64,000 nt of DNA, taken from Monarcha castaneiventris obscurior. Its lineage: Eukaryota; Chordata; Aves; Passeriformes; Monarchidae. Below are positions 10,500 to 22,866 of this stretch, in pieces. The notes beneath the pieces were generated by a model. That model did no database searches and was not told where the DNA came from. It was given only the letters and a program-made list of their open reading frames with translations. Position numbers and translations under genes: made by a program. How positions within the stretch are numbered: position 1 is the stretch's first letter; each line of letters starts with the position of its first letter. The DNA lies in contig JAMPIT010000493.1 in the NCBI GenBank assembly GCA_026261815.1, forward strand, positions 1,825,001 to 1,889,000, written 5' to 3'.

Positions 10500-10769
10500 C
10501 TCCCTTCTCTTCCCAACCTCGAGGTAAAAGAAATTTAAAAGAAAAGGATACAAAGGTGACCCATATTACCTTTGGGGTCAAATAAAAGTCTCGAGGGTGG
10601 TCCACTGACTCAGACCACTCTTCTCTTTCCGTAGAAGGTTGTTGGTCTTCCCCACCGAGCCGCTGATAAAACTCAGAGGTTTCTTTGGGGTAATGGCTGC
10701 TCAGAGAGGCGACTTTAAGTCAGCGACGAAGCTGTGCTGGAGACGCTCTCCAGGGACGGCTCGAGGCCA

Positions 10770-10787
10770 TCTCACGTTCAGGCGCCA
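10770..10787 (-). promoter_or_regulatory. Primer-binding site, lysine-type, imperfect
   Basis: Two bases after the 5' LTR the minus strand reads TGGCGCCTGAACGTGAGA. The first seven bases match both lysine-tRNA primer sites; the rest fits tRNA-Lys1,2 with one extra base and two differences, or tRNA-Lys3 less well. Its place directly after the LTR supports the assignment. Confidence 0.6.
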
Positions 10788-10789
10788 TT

Positions 10790-11104
10790 TAATACTTTTT
10801 TAAATCAGTATTTAGTCAGTGACGAGGAGGCAGGAAGGGTATCTGCATGTATCTCCGGCAAGAGCATTTTATTGCATGCTCACTGCCAAAGGCTGCAGAG
10901 GTAAATACGCGCAACATGGCTGCTCAGTCCAGGGGAAAGGTGGGATCAGGGAGCGGGAACCAATGGGAAAGCTTTGGAGGAGTGACCAGGTTGACAGACA
11001 CCCGCGGAATCCAAACCGGGACTGGCCATCCCAAGGAGCAATCCACCTCGGGGGAGGAGACCCTCTGGCCACCCCAGCACAATTTAAGTTTCCGGGCCAC
11101 CACA
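10790..11104 (-). repeat. 5' LTR of the ERVK-like element
   Basis: 315 bp, same ends as the 3' LTR. No clear TATA box, but a CCAAT box is present in the plus-strand sense near 10960, and the AATAAA-in-hairpin structure is conserved at 10862-10881. High identity to the 3' LTR indicates a fairly recent insertion. Confidence 0.85.
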
Positions 11105-11110
11105 GGCTGC

Positions 11111-14100
11111 AAGCAAGGAAACTCAGCCCTCACGTGAAATAAGGTGATGGGAGAGACCCTGACTGGTGTTCAGCCTCTTGCCTGGAATGAGGGTGTGGGA
11201 AAGCAAGATTGGTGAGGGATGAGTTAAAGCTGAGGCTTTGGAGTGGGTAAGGGGTGTCTGTGAGAGGAGTTGGCTCCTCAGTCAGCTCAATCCTCCTCCC
11301 AGCACCTCCAGCCTCTGGGATGAGACTCCCCCTAGTCCTGAGGGACCCTCAGCTGGAACAAGCCATGGCTTTGAGTCGTGACTCCCCCAGGAAAGGCTGG
11401 CCGAAAAATGGTTTTGAGGAGCCTGCCAAGCTTGCGGGTGAGCACAGGAAAATTTCCTTCAGTGCCTGGAGCCCCACCAACCTCTCCAAAGTCCTTTAGC
11501 AGCACAGACTCTGGGAAACGCCTCCTGCTGCCCACCCAGGCTGGGTGAAACCCATGTGTATCTCAAGGGGTGGATCACCGGGCGAAACCCATGTGTATCT
11601 CAAGGGGTGGATCACCGGGCCAGCAGGACCTGTTGGGGTGCAGCTCATGAAGACAAGAGAGCAGTCCCTAACCTGCCTCAGGGCCCTGAAGAGGAGCATC
11701 CAGAAATCAGGGCCCCAGGCAGCCCTGGGAGAGCACCACTGGTTTGGGGGGGACCCCAACACGGCCCAGCCCCTGAGGGCTCGGTGCCAGCAGCACTCCA
11801 GGGCAGCCCAGGAGTGTCAAGCCAGTGGGTGCCCATTTGAGTGAGGAGAGGGACAGACAGGGCTCTGAGCAGCACTACAGAATTTCAGGATTTGGGGCTT
11901 TGTCAAAGGTCCTGCAGCTTTCCTGGGGGCTAGCAGCACAGTGCAGGGCTGTGCTAGGATCGCTCTTTCCTCCTTCACACCACATCATCCTTTCTCCTAA
12001 CTTACCATGCTCAAAAATGGTTTTACTTTTCTGTAAAGTGTGGCCACCTCCACGATGACCAGCTTTTCCCTCAGCTACTGGTCAGCAGAGGCAATGCAAT
12101 ATGGTCCCTCTTCACCTACCTGCTCCTGCTCTGTGCCAGCTCCCCCCTGCCCAGCCCCACAGCAGCTTTCTGAGCATGGCAGGCCTGAGCCCATCCCCAG
12201 CGGGATATTCCGCCCTTCCTTGTCCACCCTCAGCTTTGCATGGCAAAGCAGGGAGATGCTGGGAATGCAAAGGCAGACTCCACCAACTCCTCCTCCTCAG
12301 GCCACTGGAACTGAGGGTGTGGCTCTAACCCAGCCACCCCTTGAGCCCAGGTCTGAACCAGCCAGGGTTCCAATCCACTCCTAATGTCCATGTTTTATTC
12401 CTGGGGATGATGGCAACGAGGAGACCCTCCAGTGACCAATATAAAGGTGCCTCTGGCACTGTGGGCTGCATTATGCAAGTGCCAAGATTTTCAGCTTCAA
12501 AGGAAGAAAGCCAACACTGTATGGAGGGTGGAAGACCTCTCGGAGAAATCCCTTCAGCCTGGTGTTTCTTCCAGCCTGCCAGACACCGAAACAGCCCTGG
12601 GGTTTTCCTTATGAGCGTTGACTTTGGAGGTTTCCCTTAGCTGAATTATTACTCATTATGGCACAAAACGACTGTTCTGCGTGGCTCTGTGCCACCACCG
12701 TGGCAGTGGCCACATTCTGTAAGGCTTTGGGTTTCCCCATTAGAGGGGAGCGAGCCTGCCCGTGTTTCCTTGGCAGCAAAGCAGGCTGTGACATGAGAAC
12801 TGTGGCTAAAAATCGCCATAAACCCAACGCTATTTCATCTTAAACGACAGCTCCATTTATGCTGTGGTGGGAATGAAGAAAGGCCTTCCCCTGCCATCCT
12901 ATTTGTTTATTTTTCCATGTTACTAACGAGCACAACAGCAAGTTTTTAACACTGGGCATGTCAACCCATCCCATTACAGCAAACTCCTTCTGTGTTGCAC
13001 GAGTAGCTAGACACGTGAATAATTTAACCATGGTTTAATCAACATTAAACTAAAAGTTTAATCAAGACCAACGATGGCATCTTTCCCTAAAAGAATTACA
13101 GAGAAGAACTAAAACCCACCACAGGAATCACTGGTGAAAGGAGCATCTTCTACCGCTGCACTTCCAACACCTGAGGTGCAAAATGTGTGGCACACTCTGC
13201 ACATTTCTAACGCCACCAACAACAGGGAAAGCAGATGCTGACACCCAGCTCCCCTCAAGCAGCATCAGCCTCTTCAGCACCCACATTTCACCAGAGCTGT
13301 TTTCAGCGGAGAATTCTGAAGGAAAAAGATTCACTACTTACAAGCTGAAACTCAATGGCAGCCAGGCAAATCCTCCCTCTCTGGACTTTTCAAAACACTT
13401 TCTGAAGGCCTTGTGCAGCCCAGGTCTCACTCTGCCCACGACCCCTGATTTGTGAACAGTTTTAAAGGACTTTATGGCTGTTTCTGCAGTGGGAGATCAC
13501 CGCAAAGGCACAGGCTGCACTGCTGGCTCAGGGCTGCACGTTTGTTCCTCTCCAAAATTCACAGCCACGCTGATTTTATTCCAAGCAGCCAGGGTATCCT
13601 ACGGTCCAAACGGTTCATTATCTCTGGCTTTCTTTAAAAGGTCAAGAAATACTCTCTGCTTGGCAGATGGACTGCGGTAGGAGTCATGGAGTCTCAGGAT
13701 TTGTAACATAACAAGGTCATTAAACTGCAAATCCCGAGCAGAGGCAACACCAAAAACTTGCCTGAAGTTTTTAAAGAAAGAAAAAAGTGAAATTTTTGGA
13801 GAAAATTATTTTTTCCCATTTCCCTCCCCACCAAAAAAAAAGTTGGCTCTCAAAGTAAATAACTCTGCTCTCCAAATAATGTCATTTCTCATTCTTTATT
13901 TATTTTCTGACCTGTTGCCTGCCGGCCCTTCATCCTTTTTCTTATATTTTTTTTCCTGCTGCAGCTACTGGAGGAACGAAGGATCTCTTTTCCTATAAGA
14001 AAGAGTAGGAACTCCCACCCCCAAAAGTTACCTATTCAACAGCTGTTCAAATCCCACTGCCTTTGAGCCAGACTGAGAAATTCAAAGTTTGTAAGGACCA

Positions 14101-14890
14101 AGTGCAACCACCGGCTGCAAGTGCAGGCAGAAGCTCCTGCTGCTGTAAGTGAACATCTTTGGGTCCATGATTATTTTGGGATGGGTTGGCACCCACACGC
14201 TGTACTAATGTCCCACCTGGGCGCCGGGAATGGGATCACAAAAATAGAAATAACAGCACAGCATTAAAAATCCACATCCCCTCTTCACCTCTCTGCTGCT
14301 GAGTCTTGCTGACTGTTGAAGCTAGAAGAGACCAAATGAAGACAAATGCACTTAATAACGATGAGTCCCCAAAACAGAAAACCTCTGGGAGTTTGCGGTG
14401 CTGTCGCAAAGCACGGATCCAACTGCTGTGAAATCCAGCAGCAAAACTCCTTGGCTGGCAAACAAACAGTTTGGCTCCAACTTTCCTGGGCTGGGATGTT
14501 CAGGAGCTGTTCTCGTACAACCCCGAGTCCTCATTACCCTTTGTACCCCCACAGCTCTCCATGGAGCGTTGGACAGTGACCATGAATGCCAGCCCCAAAC
14601 TCCCAGCCTGGCAACACTCAGCAGAACTCAGACTTTAACCTCTAAAGAGCTTTATGGAGCCCAAGCTGAGTTTTATTAGCTCCAGTAGCTGCCTGGACAA
14701 AGCATTCTTTGTAAACCCCATTAAGTTCCTGCCTTCAGCAAACACTTTTCCCTTCCACATTGTAATTATCTGCCAACAAAGCAGAAACATCCAGACTGAC
14801 AGGATGCACTCTCAGGGCTTATAGCAGCCATTCCTCTGTCATGGGTATCTGTGTCACAGTGGCACAATTGGTCTATTTTTGGAGTCATAG
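11111..14890. other. Gene-free unique sequence
   Basis: No supported gene or mobile element. 11547-11620 is a perfect tandem duplication of a 37-bp unit. 13013-13065 is AT-rich with repeated TTTAATCAA/TTAAAC words. Frames in this stretch are short and look random. Confidence 0.45.
11547..11620. repeat. Perfect tandem duplication of 37 bp
   Basis: The unit 11547-11583 is repeated without a difference at 11584-11620. Perfect identity suggests a recent slippage or template-switch event; no coding role is seen. Confidence 0.9.
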
Positions 14891-15328
14891 TGATGCCTTC
14901 TCCAGCCACCTAGAAACAGAGACTAGACAAGAGTAAGGGAATAAAGATAGGTGTTTATTTGAAGGGCCTTCAAGGTACACCCTGGGGAGCCAGAGGCTGC
15001 CTCCAGAAATGGACCCCAAGATGGACCCCAGGTCACGAGTTCTTCACACTTTTATAAGTTTGGTTCATTTGCATACCACGGTTAATTCTCCTATTAAAGC
15101 CCCAGTTCAATGATGTAATTCCCCTCAGCTTGCTCCCCCCTTAGAGTCTTCGGTTTACACATTTTGGGCCTAGAGCAGCCTGGCTGTCCTTGAAGGTGAA
15201 GCCTGGAGAGGCTTTGTTGTGTGTGCCCAGCACGAGACAGCAGAAATTACAGGCTACAAGGAACTGCAGAGTTATACTCTAAGCAGTACAGAATTTGAAA
15301 AATATAAAACTTAAAACCTAAGGCATCA
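14891..15328 (-). repeat. Solo LTR, 438-bp family, copy 1
   Basis: The element starts TGATGCC and ends GGCATCA on the plus strand (7-bp inverted termini) and is flanked by the 4-bp duplication ATAG (14887-14890 and 15329-15332). Orientation is minus: that strand carries TATAAAAG near 15056 and AATAAA near 14958 in the correct order. A 4-bp duplication suggests a class I (gamma-like) ERV. No internal retroviral sequence adjoins it, so it is a solo LTR left by recombination. Three other copies lie in this window. Confidence 0.85.
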
Positions 15329-18300
15329 ATAGGAGGAGGAGCAGTGGGAAGATGGGTACAGGGGGAGGTCGCAGGCTGGAGGAAGAGGGGCAGGGAAAGA
15401 GATGGTCTCTGGGATGATGTTCTTGGCCAGAGCCTCTGCTTTGCTTTCTGCTGAAGTAGCACAAAGGGTGAAGACGGTGGCTGCAGACCCAGAGGTGCTG
15501 CTGCAGGCAGGGAAGGAGAGGAGGGTTTGCCAGCTTGGGCTGTGCAATGTTAGCAGCCCTGTGCCTGTTTGCAAAGAGCTCTCGTGCCACGGGCCCAGCT
15601 GCAATCTCAGCTGGGAGAGTCAACCTCAGGCTTCCAGTTCCCAAAATGCTGAGAGCTGGTCAGGGACAGCACCCACAGCTGGTGCGTCTACACAGCAGGA
15701 ACGCACGTCTTGCCAGGCTCTGGGGCACACAAGGTTTTGAGTGGCTCCAGGAATGGAAGCTCCATCTTGAACCAAAAAATGATGCTCCAGAGGATCCCCA
15801 AGCCCCACTGATCCACCCCAAGGCCTCAGGACATCCTTACACACATGCCTGCCCACTCTGCCACATACAGACCTGCATTGTCCTGGGAACAGGCAACACA
15901 CACAGACCTGTGTTGTCCCCTGAGAGAAAAAAACCCATGTGATAGATCCCAATGGATCCCAACTGCCAGGGTGTCTGCAGAGGTGGCAGCAGATCTCTCC
16001 AGGCTTTACCTGTCCATGGGGACTGAATTCTGGCTGTGGGTACAAGCATCTGACTTCCCTTCTTCTCAGCCAAGTCAGGACCTCTGAGGAGAGAGATGTT
16101 GGTTTGTTTCTGCAGCTTGAAACCTCAGCTGTCCCCAAACTCAGTGGTGTCCTTAAAGCTCCCCCCTTGCTGTCAGGACTTGGGCAGCCCTGCACACACC
16201 ACTTTGTTGTTGTAGGATTTTTAAGGCACGGTGTTGTTCCCTACCCACATCAAGAGAGCACATCCCCTCCTCCAGCTCAGGTTTCCATCCTTCCCCTGCC
16301 TGAACCCCAGGGAGATCTGATCCCAGCACTCCATCACCTCCAAAAGGCCACACAGCTCCATCGCTCGGAGCCATATTGCCTGAACCCTCCCCAAGAATTT
16401 ATTTACAGGTGGCACAAACATCTTTACAAACTTCAGAAGAGTTGTCCCTGGGACCTGACATCCTTATCCCCGTGACCCTGTGGTATTTGCCCTCTTGTAT
16501 TTGCCCCTCAGGTTCCCTGACATGCACACATTGCCCAGCAGTCCCCAGTCCTGGCTACTGCTGTACCAGACTCGGATGGGGATGCAGCTATTCACCCCCC
16601 CCCCCCCCAAACCAAATGTACTTGTGCCCTTTCCACTGCACTCATTTATCTCCAGGATGGGTGTCTGTGTTCCCCATCAGCTCAGAGAAGACTTTCCCCT
16701 GGGAGCAAGGACTGGTGGAACCCAGGGAAGCAGCCCTGGGAGCGTCCAGCCTTGCTTGGGGTGTCCTGGCTCCTTTAACTTGTGGCCCAACCTAAACAGT
16801 ACTTAAATACCATCTTCTTGCTCCCAGCTCTCTTTCTTTTTGTCACCTGCAAATTTAGATTAACAAGGAGGTTTGACAAAGTGCTACTGTGTGTGTTAAT
16901 AAATCCATTAGTGTCGGCCCGCCTGACATATAACCTGCAGAGCCTCCAGTGTTTACTAATATGATTGTCAAAGCAGAGGAACATTACTTTTTAATGACAT
17001 TTCATATCACTTCAGTTGAAGCAATATCCTGGGACGCGATAATCAGAAAGCCATTTAGCCACAAAACTATGTGCCGAATCGAGGCTGGTGCATGAAAAAT
17101 GCTCATTTTGTCAGAATTAAAACATTTGTGTTTGCCTCACAAGTTGTAAGTGCACTTGTGGAGGAGAAACACGTTGTGAAATATTCATTGGAAGCAGCTA
17201 GGCTCAGGTAAATGGGGCTTCAAAATGAAATGCTGGGAGAGGTTATTATTCTAGTCGCTGTCTCTTTTGCATGTGATACATCAACTGACAATTCAAATGT
17301 ATGAAATGCTTAATAAAGCAACGAGGTTTTAGAACTTCTCTTTAAAGAGCAGTTCTGAAGTGGTATGAGTGGCCATAACCAGCCTGGATGAATTTATTGC
17401 TGCTTTCAGAGTCAGGGAATGGCTGCCAGACAGACTGAGGGAGTTTGATTTTATAGTGCACCCCCCATGCTCCAGGTGATTCCAAAATGCTTTATAAAGC
17501 AATGAGTGTCGTACAAAGAGAGCCGTGGCACAGGGACTGCAGGCAGCCCTGCTGCTCTCAGCAATGGTTCTGTCCCCAGCTTGGCTGTCCAGGGCTATCT
17601 CAAGAGCTTTGCACTGAGCTCAAGAGGCAGCAGATTGAGGAGCAAAGGATGCTCATCCAGAGGAGAGTGAACTGGGGAACTCCCTGAAACATCCTCCATG
17701 GCCTCAGAGCTGCACTGGAGTCATTGAATAAAACAAAGAGTTTATCCTGGTTTAGATAAGGATATATAAATTAATAATTAATAATTTCTCCTTTTTTGAA
17801 ATAAAGATCCAAGGGAATCCCTCTTTCAGTCTGGTCAGAACAACCCTTCTGATAGACATCAGCGATCGATTTAGTTTGAGTCTCCTGTTGGATCGTGGAC
17901 AGAGCTGATTAAAGATTTGCATGTGCTCCTAATAGGAGCAGGATGCCTTTCTGTCATTATTATTAATTATGCTACTGTGATTAGTATCTGTTCATCCATC
18001 CACTCATCCTCCTTTCTGGAATCCCAGCACTGGCCACATATGTATGAATATAAATTCTTACTATCTTTTTGTTCCAGGTTTTTCCAGGGAGGAATTAAAA
18101 AAAAGAAAACCAAACCAGACTAAACCTCTCAATTTAGAGAATTTCTTAATAGTACATGTGAGAGTGTGAGTGTGTCTGTGTGTGTGAGAAAGTGGTGGGA
18201 GGTGTGTGGGTGGGATGTATATGGGAGCACATTTGGCTGTGACAAATGCACAAAGGGAAGGTTAAGCCAAAAAAAAAAGACTTTGTGTTTCATGTTGGAC

Positions 18301-19378
18301 CCACTGGACTCTTACAATCTCCCCCTGCCACAGCAGCATCTGGGTCTGACCCCCTGGGAGCCCCTCTCCCACTCTCACAAGCACATCCCTACCTGCAAGT
18401 CAGGTCTTCCTGAACTCTTGGCCACTGGCCCCAAGACAGGCAGAAATTTTCCTTCACCAAATAATTAGACTGTGATAAGAGGAAACAAAGGGCCCTCGGA
18501 GCAGTGAGGGCTGCAATAAGGGATGAATTATTAGGCCAAGATGGAAATCTCTTTTGATAAATGACTGGCCCCAAGCAAGGAAGGACTCAGCAAAACACAA
18601 TCCTTGTTGTGACACGAGGAAGGGGAAGGAACAACGTTATAAGGCACAACAAAGACTCCGTGCTGCCACCTGGACCAATTGATTAATCAAGTGATATTGA
18701 TAATTTTCCCTCTTTCTTTGCATCAGTTACAGCATCTAGATGTGGTTGGCAGGATGTTGTGTTCAGTTCAGGGCCTGGTTTGGAACCACGGAGAGGGTCC
18801 CTGACAAATACCACCATGGCAAGGAGGGGAGAGTGAAGCTGCCAGTGTGTCCCAAGGACTGGTGTCAAAATCCAGTGGATCTTCAGAGCACTGCAAAGTT
18901 AGCACACCAGCACTGAGCCACAGCAGTCTGGGAACAAAAAAGGAGTGAGAATCAGGTTTTTCCCCTTTCTCCCCTTCTGTGGGGGTCTCAGAAGGGTGGG
19001 CGATGCTTCATCCTCCAAGTGGAAGAGCTGCCATTTATTAATATTACCCCAATTCTGGGGATTTTTAAATCCTAGTTCATGTTGGGGGGGACATCCACTG
19101 ATGTCACTGAAAATAAACCTGACAATGAGGCTTTGGGTAAGGCACTGAAATCAGCAGGTTTTAACATTGCAGCTTCTCCTGGGCTTTGGGAGGGGAGGGT
19201 TGGAATGTTTCCATGCCAACAAGGTGCAAGAAGAACCCGGAATCCTCTGTGGATTGGTACCCAGCCAGGAGCAATGACACTGTTGGAGCTCCCTGTAGCC
19301 TGGAATGCAGCTATCCCTGGGGACTGCCACTTGGGGCCTCTGGTACCACAATTTTTAGTGGAAGAATTGAGCTGAAAA
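15329..19378. other. Unique sequence, no supported gene
   Basis: It contains a C14 run (16595-16608), a GT-rich patch (18160-18200) and a complex AT-rich stretch at about 16980-17460 with the texture of a conserved non-coding element. No coding frame can be supported. Confidence 0.4.
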
Positions 19379-19636
19379 TGATGCCTTAGGTTTTAACTTT
19401 TATATTTTTCAAATCCTGTGCTGCTTAGAGTGTAACTCTGAAGTTCCTTGTAGCCTGTAATTTCTGCTCTCTCGTGCAAGATAGACATAACAAAGCCTCT
19501 CCAGGCTTTGCCTTCAGGGACAGCCAGGCTGTTCTAGGCCCAAAATGTGTAAACCAAAGACTCTAAGGGGGGAGCAAGCTGAGGGGAATTACATCATTGA
19601 ACTGGGGCTTTAATTGGAGAATTAACCGTGGCATCA
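19379..19636 (+). repeat. Solo LTR, 438-bp family, copy 2, internally deleted
   Basis: Same family as 14891-15328, in plus orientation, but only 258 bp. It follows the family from TGATGCC to the 'attaaccgtgg' block, then jumps to the terminal GGCATCA. About 180 bp are missing, including the TATA box and poly(A) signal, while both termini are kept. Flanks are AAAA (left) and AAAC (right), a near-match 4-bp duplication. Confidence 0.75.
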
Positions 19637-19651
19637 AAACAACTGGCAAAA

Positions 19652-19702
19652 TGTACATATATGTGTATATGTGCTGTGTACACATATATATACACACACA
19701 CC
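19652..19702. repeat. TA/CA-rich simple repeat
   Basis: Alternating purine-pyrimidine text (ACATATATGTGTATATGT, then ACACATATATATACACACAC) lies right after the deleted LTR. It is partly self-complementary. Confidence 0.8.
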
Positions 19703-22640
19703 TTTAAAAAACCGAAGTGGCTTGATCTAGAATTGCTAAACCTGTTTCTCTCTTTATCCTCCTCCAGCAACCACTGCCACAACACACCTCTCCTAATGAG
19801 AGATTAGCAAGTTACCGTGCTAGATCTTTATTAGTTAAAGCTGACCATACTGCAAAACTTAGCCTGAATTGTAATGAGCTGACTGCCAGCGTGAGGAGTG
19901 CAGCCAGCAAGCAGATTTATTCCAAATGGGTCTCTGCCTTAGGGAATATGCTTCCTTCTCTTTAACTCCCTGAAAACTGGTAGCCAACATTCAGCTCTCC
20001 TTGGGCTCCCCAAAGATTCTTCCAGCTCACCCTGGCCTTACACAGGCTTAATTCCGCTGCTGTGGTGATTTGCGTGAACACAAAGGTTAAGAGAGAAATG
20101 AATTTATTTGCTCTGATGGCTCACAGCAGGATTTAGCTTTGAGGACAACTATACATGGCAAGCCCTGCCTTCTCTGCTTTACTTGGCTGGTGGATTGAAG
20201 AGACCAAAATATCAAATATTAATACTGTTGGGTGTTGATATCAGCAGCACTTATTTTTACAGCCATCTTCTGCCCTCAGACAAGTTATTTTGGATCCCAG
20301 TGTTTTATTTGCAAAATGGGGATGGGGAAGAACAAGTGAGAGAGAGAAGTTCTGTTATCAAACAAATGATGCTGGCCTACCCTTACACGTTGAGTGGCCC
20401 ATCAGAAATCTTCCATGAGATCACATGCCTTTCTCAGGCTGTGCCCAGAACTTCCTGTTAAAGGTCTCAGGAGGACCAGCACATGCCTTGGGGAAGGAGC
20501 AGAGGCCAAAGCATGGCCATGGATGAGCGTTTCGCTGCAAAGGAGTTTCTTGCTTTGGAGTAGAAATGGCAAACATATGCAGAACAGATCTGGTTTCCAT
20601 CAGCCTGTTATTTATAGCCCAGGTTTCACACCATGGATTATAGACATTCATGCTTGCTCTTTGGGGCTCTCTCAGTGCTCTGCTGCACTTCCTCTTCACC
20701 TGAGCAATGGATCCGTGTGTTTTGCCCTGCCATGATCAGGCTGTTCACGTCCCATTTAGTTGTGTGCTCACTAGATGTGCTCCGCAGAGCTTGGCTGCTC
20801 CTGAAAAGGGGGTTTGCAAGCAGAGTATCTCCAGAACATCTTTTTGAGCCCTGGACTGTGGTGGTGAAGACAGATCAGTTTATCAGTGGTGCACAGGAGA
20901 GAGATCTGCTGGAGCCTTTGGTTCATGGCATCCCAGAGGACAAACTGCCTCTCCACAGCTGGGTCAGTTGCAAACACCTCTGGCACAGAGGAGAATACAG
21001 TCTGGTGGAACAGCCAGGCACTCTGCTCTGCTGCTGCACTCTGACAGCAAGGACTTCACATCAAGCCCCACCTTGGTCGACTCGCCGGACACTGCAAAAG
21101 TCTCCCATGCACAAACCATTCCAGAGAGCAGAACTCTCTAGTTGGCCCTGAAACAAGCTCCTACCCAGCACAACTGGCGAGGGAATCTGCAGCCCATCCA
21201 CGTGCTGAGTACTCACACAGAGCAGAGTGAGGGTGGTAGGTCCCATCTGGCATGCCTGGAATCATCCAACACTGTCCTAAGCATTGAGGTTCAACAATGG
21301 CTGTTTGGTCTCTGCTGTTGATTGAATGAGATTTGTTGTCCATAATAAAACTCCTGGCACTTGACCAGTCCCTGTATATAAACCCAAATTACACTACAAT
21401 GAGCCACAATACGGTCAAACAGCTCTAAAACATCATTAAAACAGGGGCCATCCCAAGTCCAGGCATTCTGAAGAGCCATGGGAGATCTGGCAGTGCTGTT
21501 CAGGTCCCCTCCGGGCAGACCTGCAGGTGGAGACCATGGCTGGTGGTTGTCCTTGAAAATTCCCAGCCAATGTCTGTATCCCAGCACAAAGGCTGGAAAA
21601 ATTCCTCAGTTACCCAACAACAGAAGGTGACACATCACTCTGTCCTGGAGGCCACAATAATCAGCATCGAACAGTTTAACTCTGCTGGATTTTACCGGCA
21701 AAACAGGGCATGGGTCTACACCACCAGCATGTCTTCCTCCCAAACCCACAGAGATAAAGCTGGCAGGAGCCCAGAGCTCTCAGTCACACCAGTGGCTCCA
21801 CAACCAGAGCAGATGCCTCACCACAGTCACCTTCTGGACACTGGCACCCTTATCAGTGTTGACTTAGTTACCAAAAAACCACTTAAGAACTTTGAGAAAG
21901 ACGTCCTCAGGAAAGGAGGTGACAGGTTTGGTCCACTACTACACTTGTCAGTGATTCAGGTATGGGGAAATGTATCTTATGTCCTTTTTCTGGAATTTGG
22001 GGGCTTGATTCAGGTGCCTAAATGCAGATACCTGCATCTAGTGCCTCTGCAGGTGTGGCAGATCTGCCAGTTCCACACAGAGGTCTCAACGGCCATGATG
22101 GGCTTTTTGGGCAGCTGAGCAGTATCCAAGCAGGAATTCAGGAGGAAACTGAAGGTACAGATTGAGGGCTGTGGGGTGGAGCTGAGCTGCTCACCCTGAG
22201 ATACTGAGAAACTGAAGGTGCTTAATAATTTAGTTTATAAAAAGAAGAGGAAGAAGTATCTTATTAACGATGAAGAGCAGTTACTAAAGAGGAGATCTCC
22301 CAGAACAGAACTCTCTTTAATCTAACAGACAAAGCCGTATCAATATCCAATGGTTGGAACCAGAATTAGACACATTCAGACTGCAAAAAAAGCGCCAGTT
22401 TGTAACTGAAAGAGTAATGAGCCATTGGAATTACTCACCCTGGGCTGTGATGAATTCCCCACCATCTGACTGGATGCTGTTCTAAAAAGCACCACGTATC
22501 AGACACATCTTTCTGTGTTTGGGAAATAATGGCAAAGCCTTTCCAGCTTGCATGAGCTTTTTGTGCTGTAAAACACAAACAAAAGAAGTACCAGACTGCT
22601 CAGTTGCAGATGGAGAAGGAAAGCAGAGTGAGTTTAAGCC
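19703..22640. other. Unique sequence, no supported gene
   Basis: Several frames of 90-190 codons occur (for example 21543-22118 plus and 21291-21587 minus), but none shows a recognisable domain, and they lack convincing splice signals. An old diverged retroelement cannot be excluded in 20040-22130. Confidence 0.35.
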
Positions 22641-22861
22641 TGTGGTAGTGTCGCTGTTCTCACCGCGGCCGAGTACAGAAACGCCACAGAGTCCAGGCTC
22701 AGGGATAAATGGAAGCGATTTAATAATTTTTCCAAAGGCTTTTATATGTTAGTTCACAAGAGTGTGTTAAATGACATAAAGTAATTGGTCTTTTAGCCAT
22801 CCACCCCCTGAGGGGATCAGTCAAGTTCTAAGACACCCATTCCCAAATATTTGTCTGGTCA
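22641..22861 (-). repeat. Solo LTR, 221 bp, with 5-bp target duplication
   Basis: The plus strand starts TGTGGTAGTG and ends GTCTGGTCA, flanked by a perfect 5-bp duplication AAGCC (22636-22640 and 22862-22866). The minus strand has TATAAAAG (about 22745-22738) followed by ATTAAA (about 22725-22720), giving minus orientation. A 5-bp duplication fits class III (ERVL-like) or some class I elements. No internal sequence remains. Confidence 0.75.
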
Positions 22862-22866
22862 AAGCC

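Larger units (their letters stand above)
7536..11104 (-). mobile_element. Non-autonomous ERVK-like LTR retrotransposon, complete
   Basis: Two near-identical LTRs (7536-7849 and 10790-11104) flank 2.94 kb of internal DNA. The element is bounded by a perfect 6-bp duplication GGCTGC (7530-7535 and 11105-11110). On the minus strand it runs 5' LTR, a lysine-type primer site two bases after the LTR, a ~270-base leader, one 791-codon frame (10499-8124) and the 3' LTR. A 6-bp duplication and lysine primer point to class II (beta-like) ERVs. No protease, RT, RNase H, integrase or env motif is present, so it must depend on a helper. The internal region 8900-9900 is very GC- and CpG-rich, unlike its surroundings. 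Confidence 0.85.

Noticed and set aside
10572..10700. Open leader frame before the ERVK-like gag ending at a GTAATA splice donor
   Set aside because: No ATG in frame after the preceding stop. Could be a relic or a spliced exon, but not supported as a gene.
15626..16195. 189-codon minus-strand frame
   Set aside because: No domain, biased by chance in GC-moderate DNA, overlapped by equally long frames on the other strand.
21543..22118. 191-codon frame with a LDTGTLIS word resembling a retroviral protease site
   Set aside because: Surrounding residues do not fit an aspartic protease, and no RT or other retroviral motif lies nearby.
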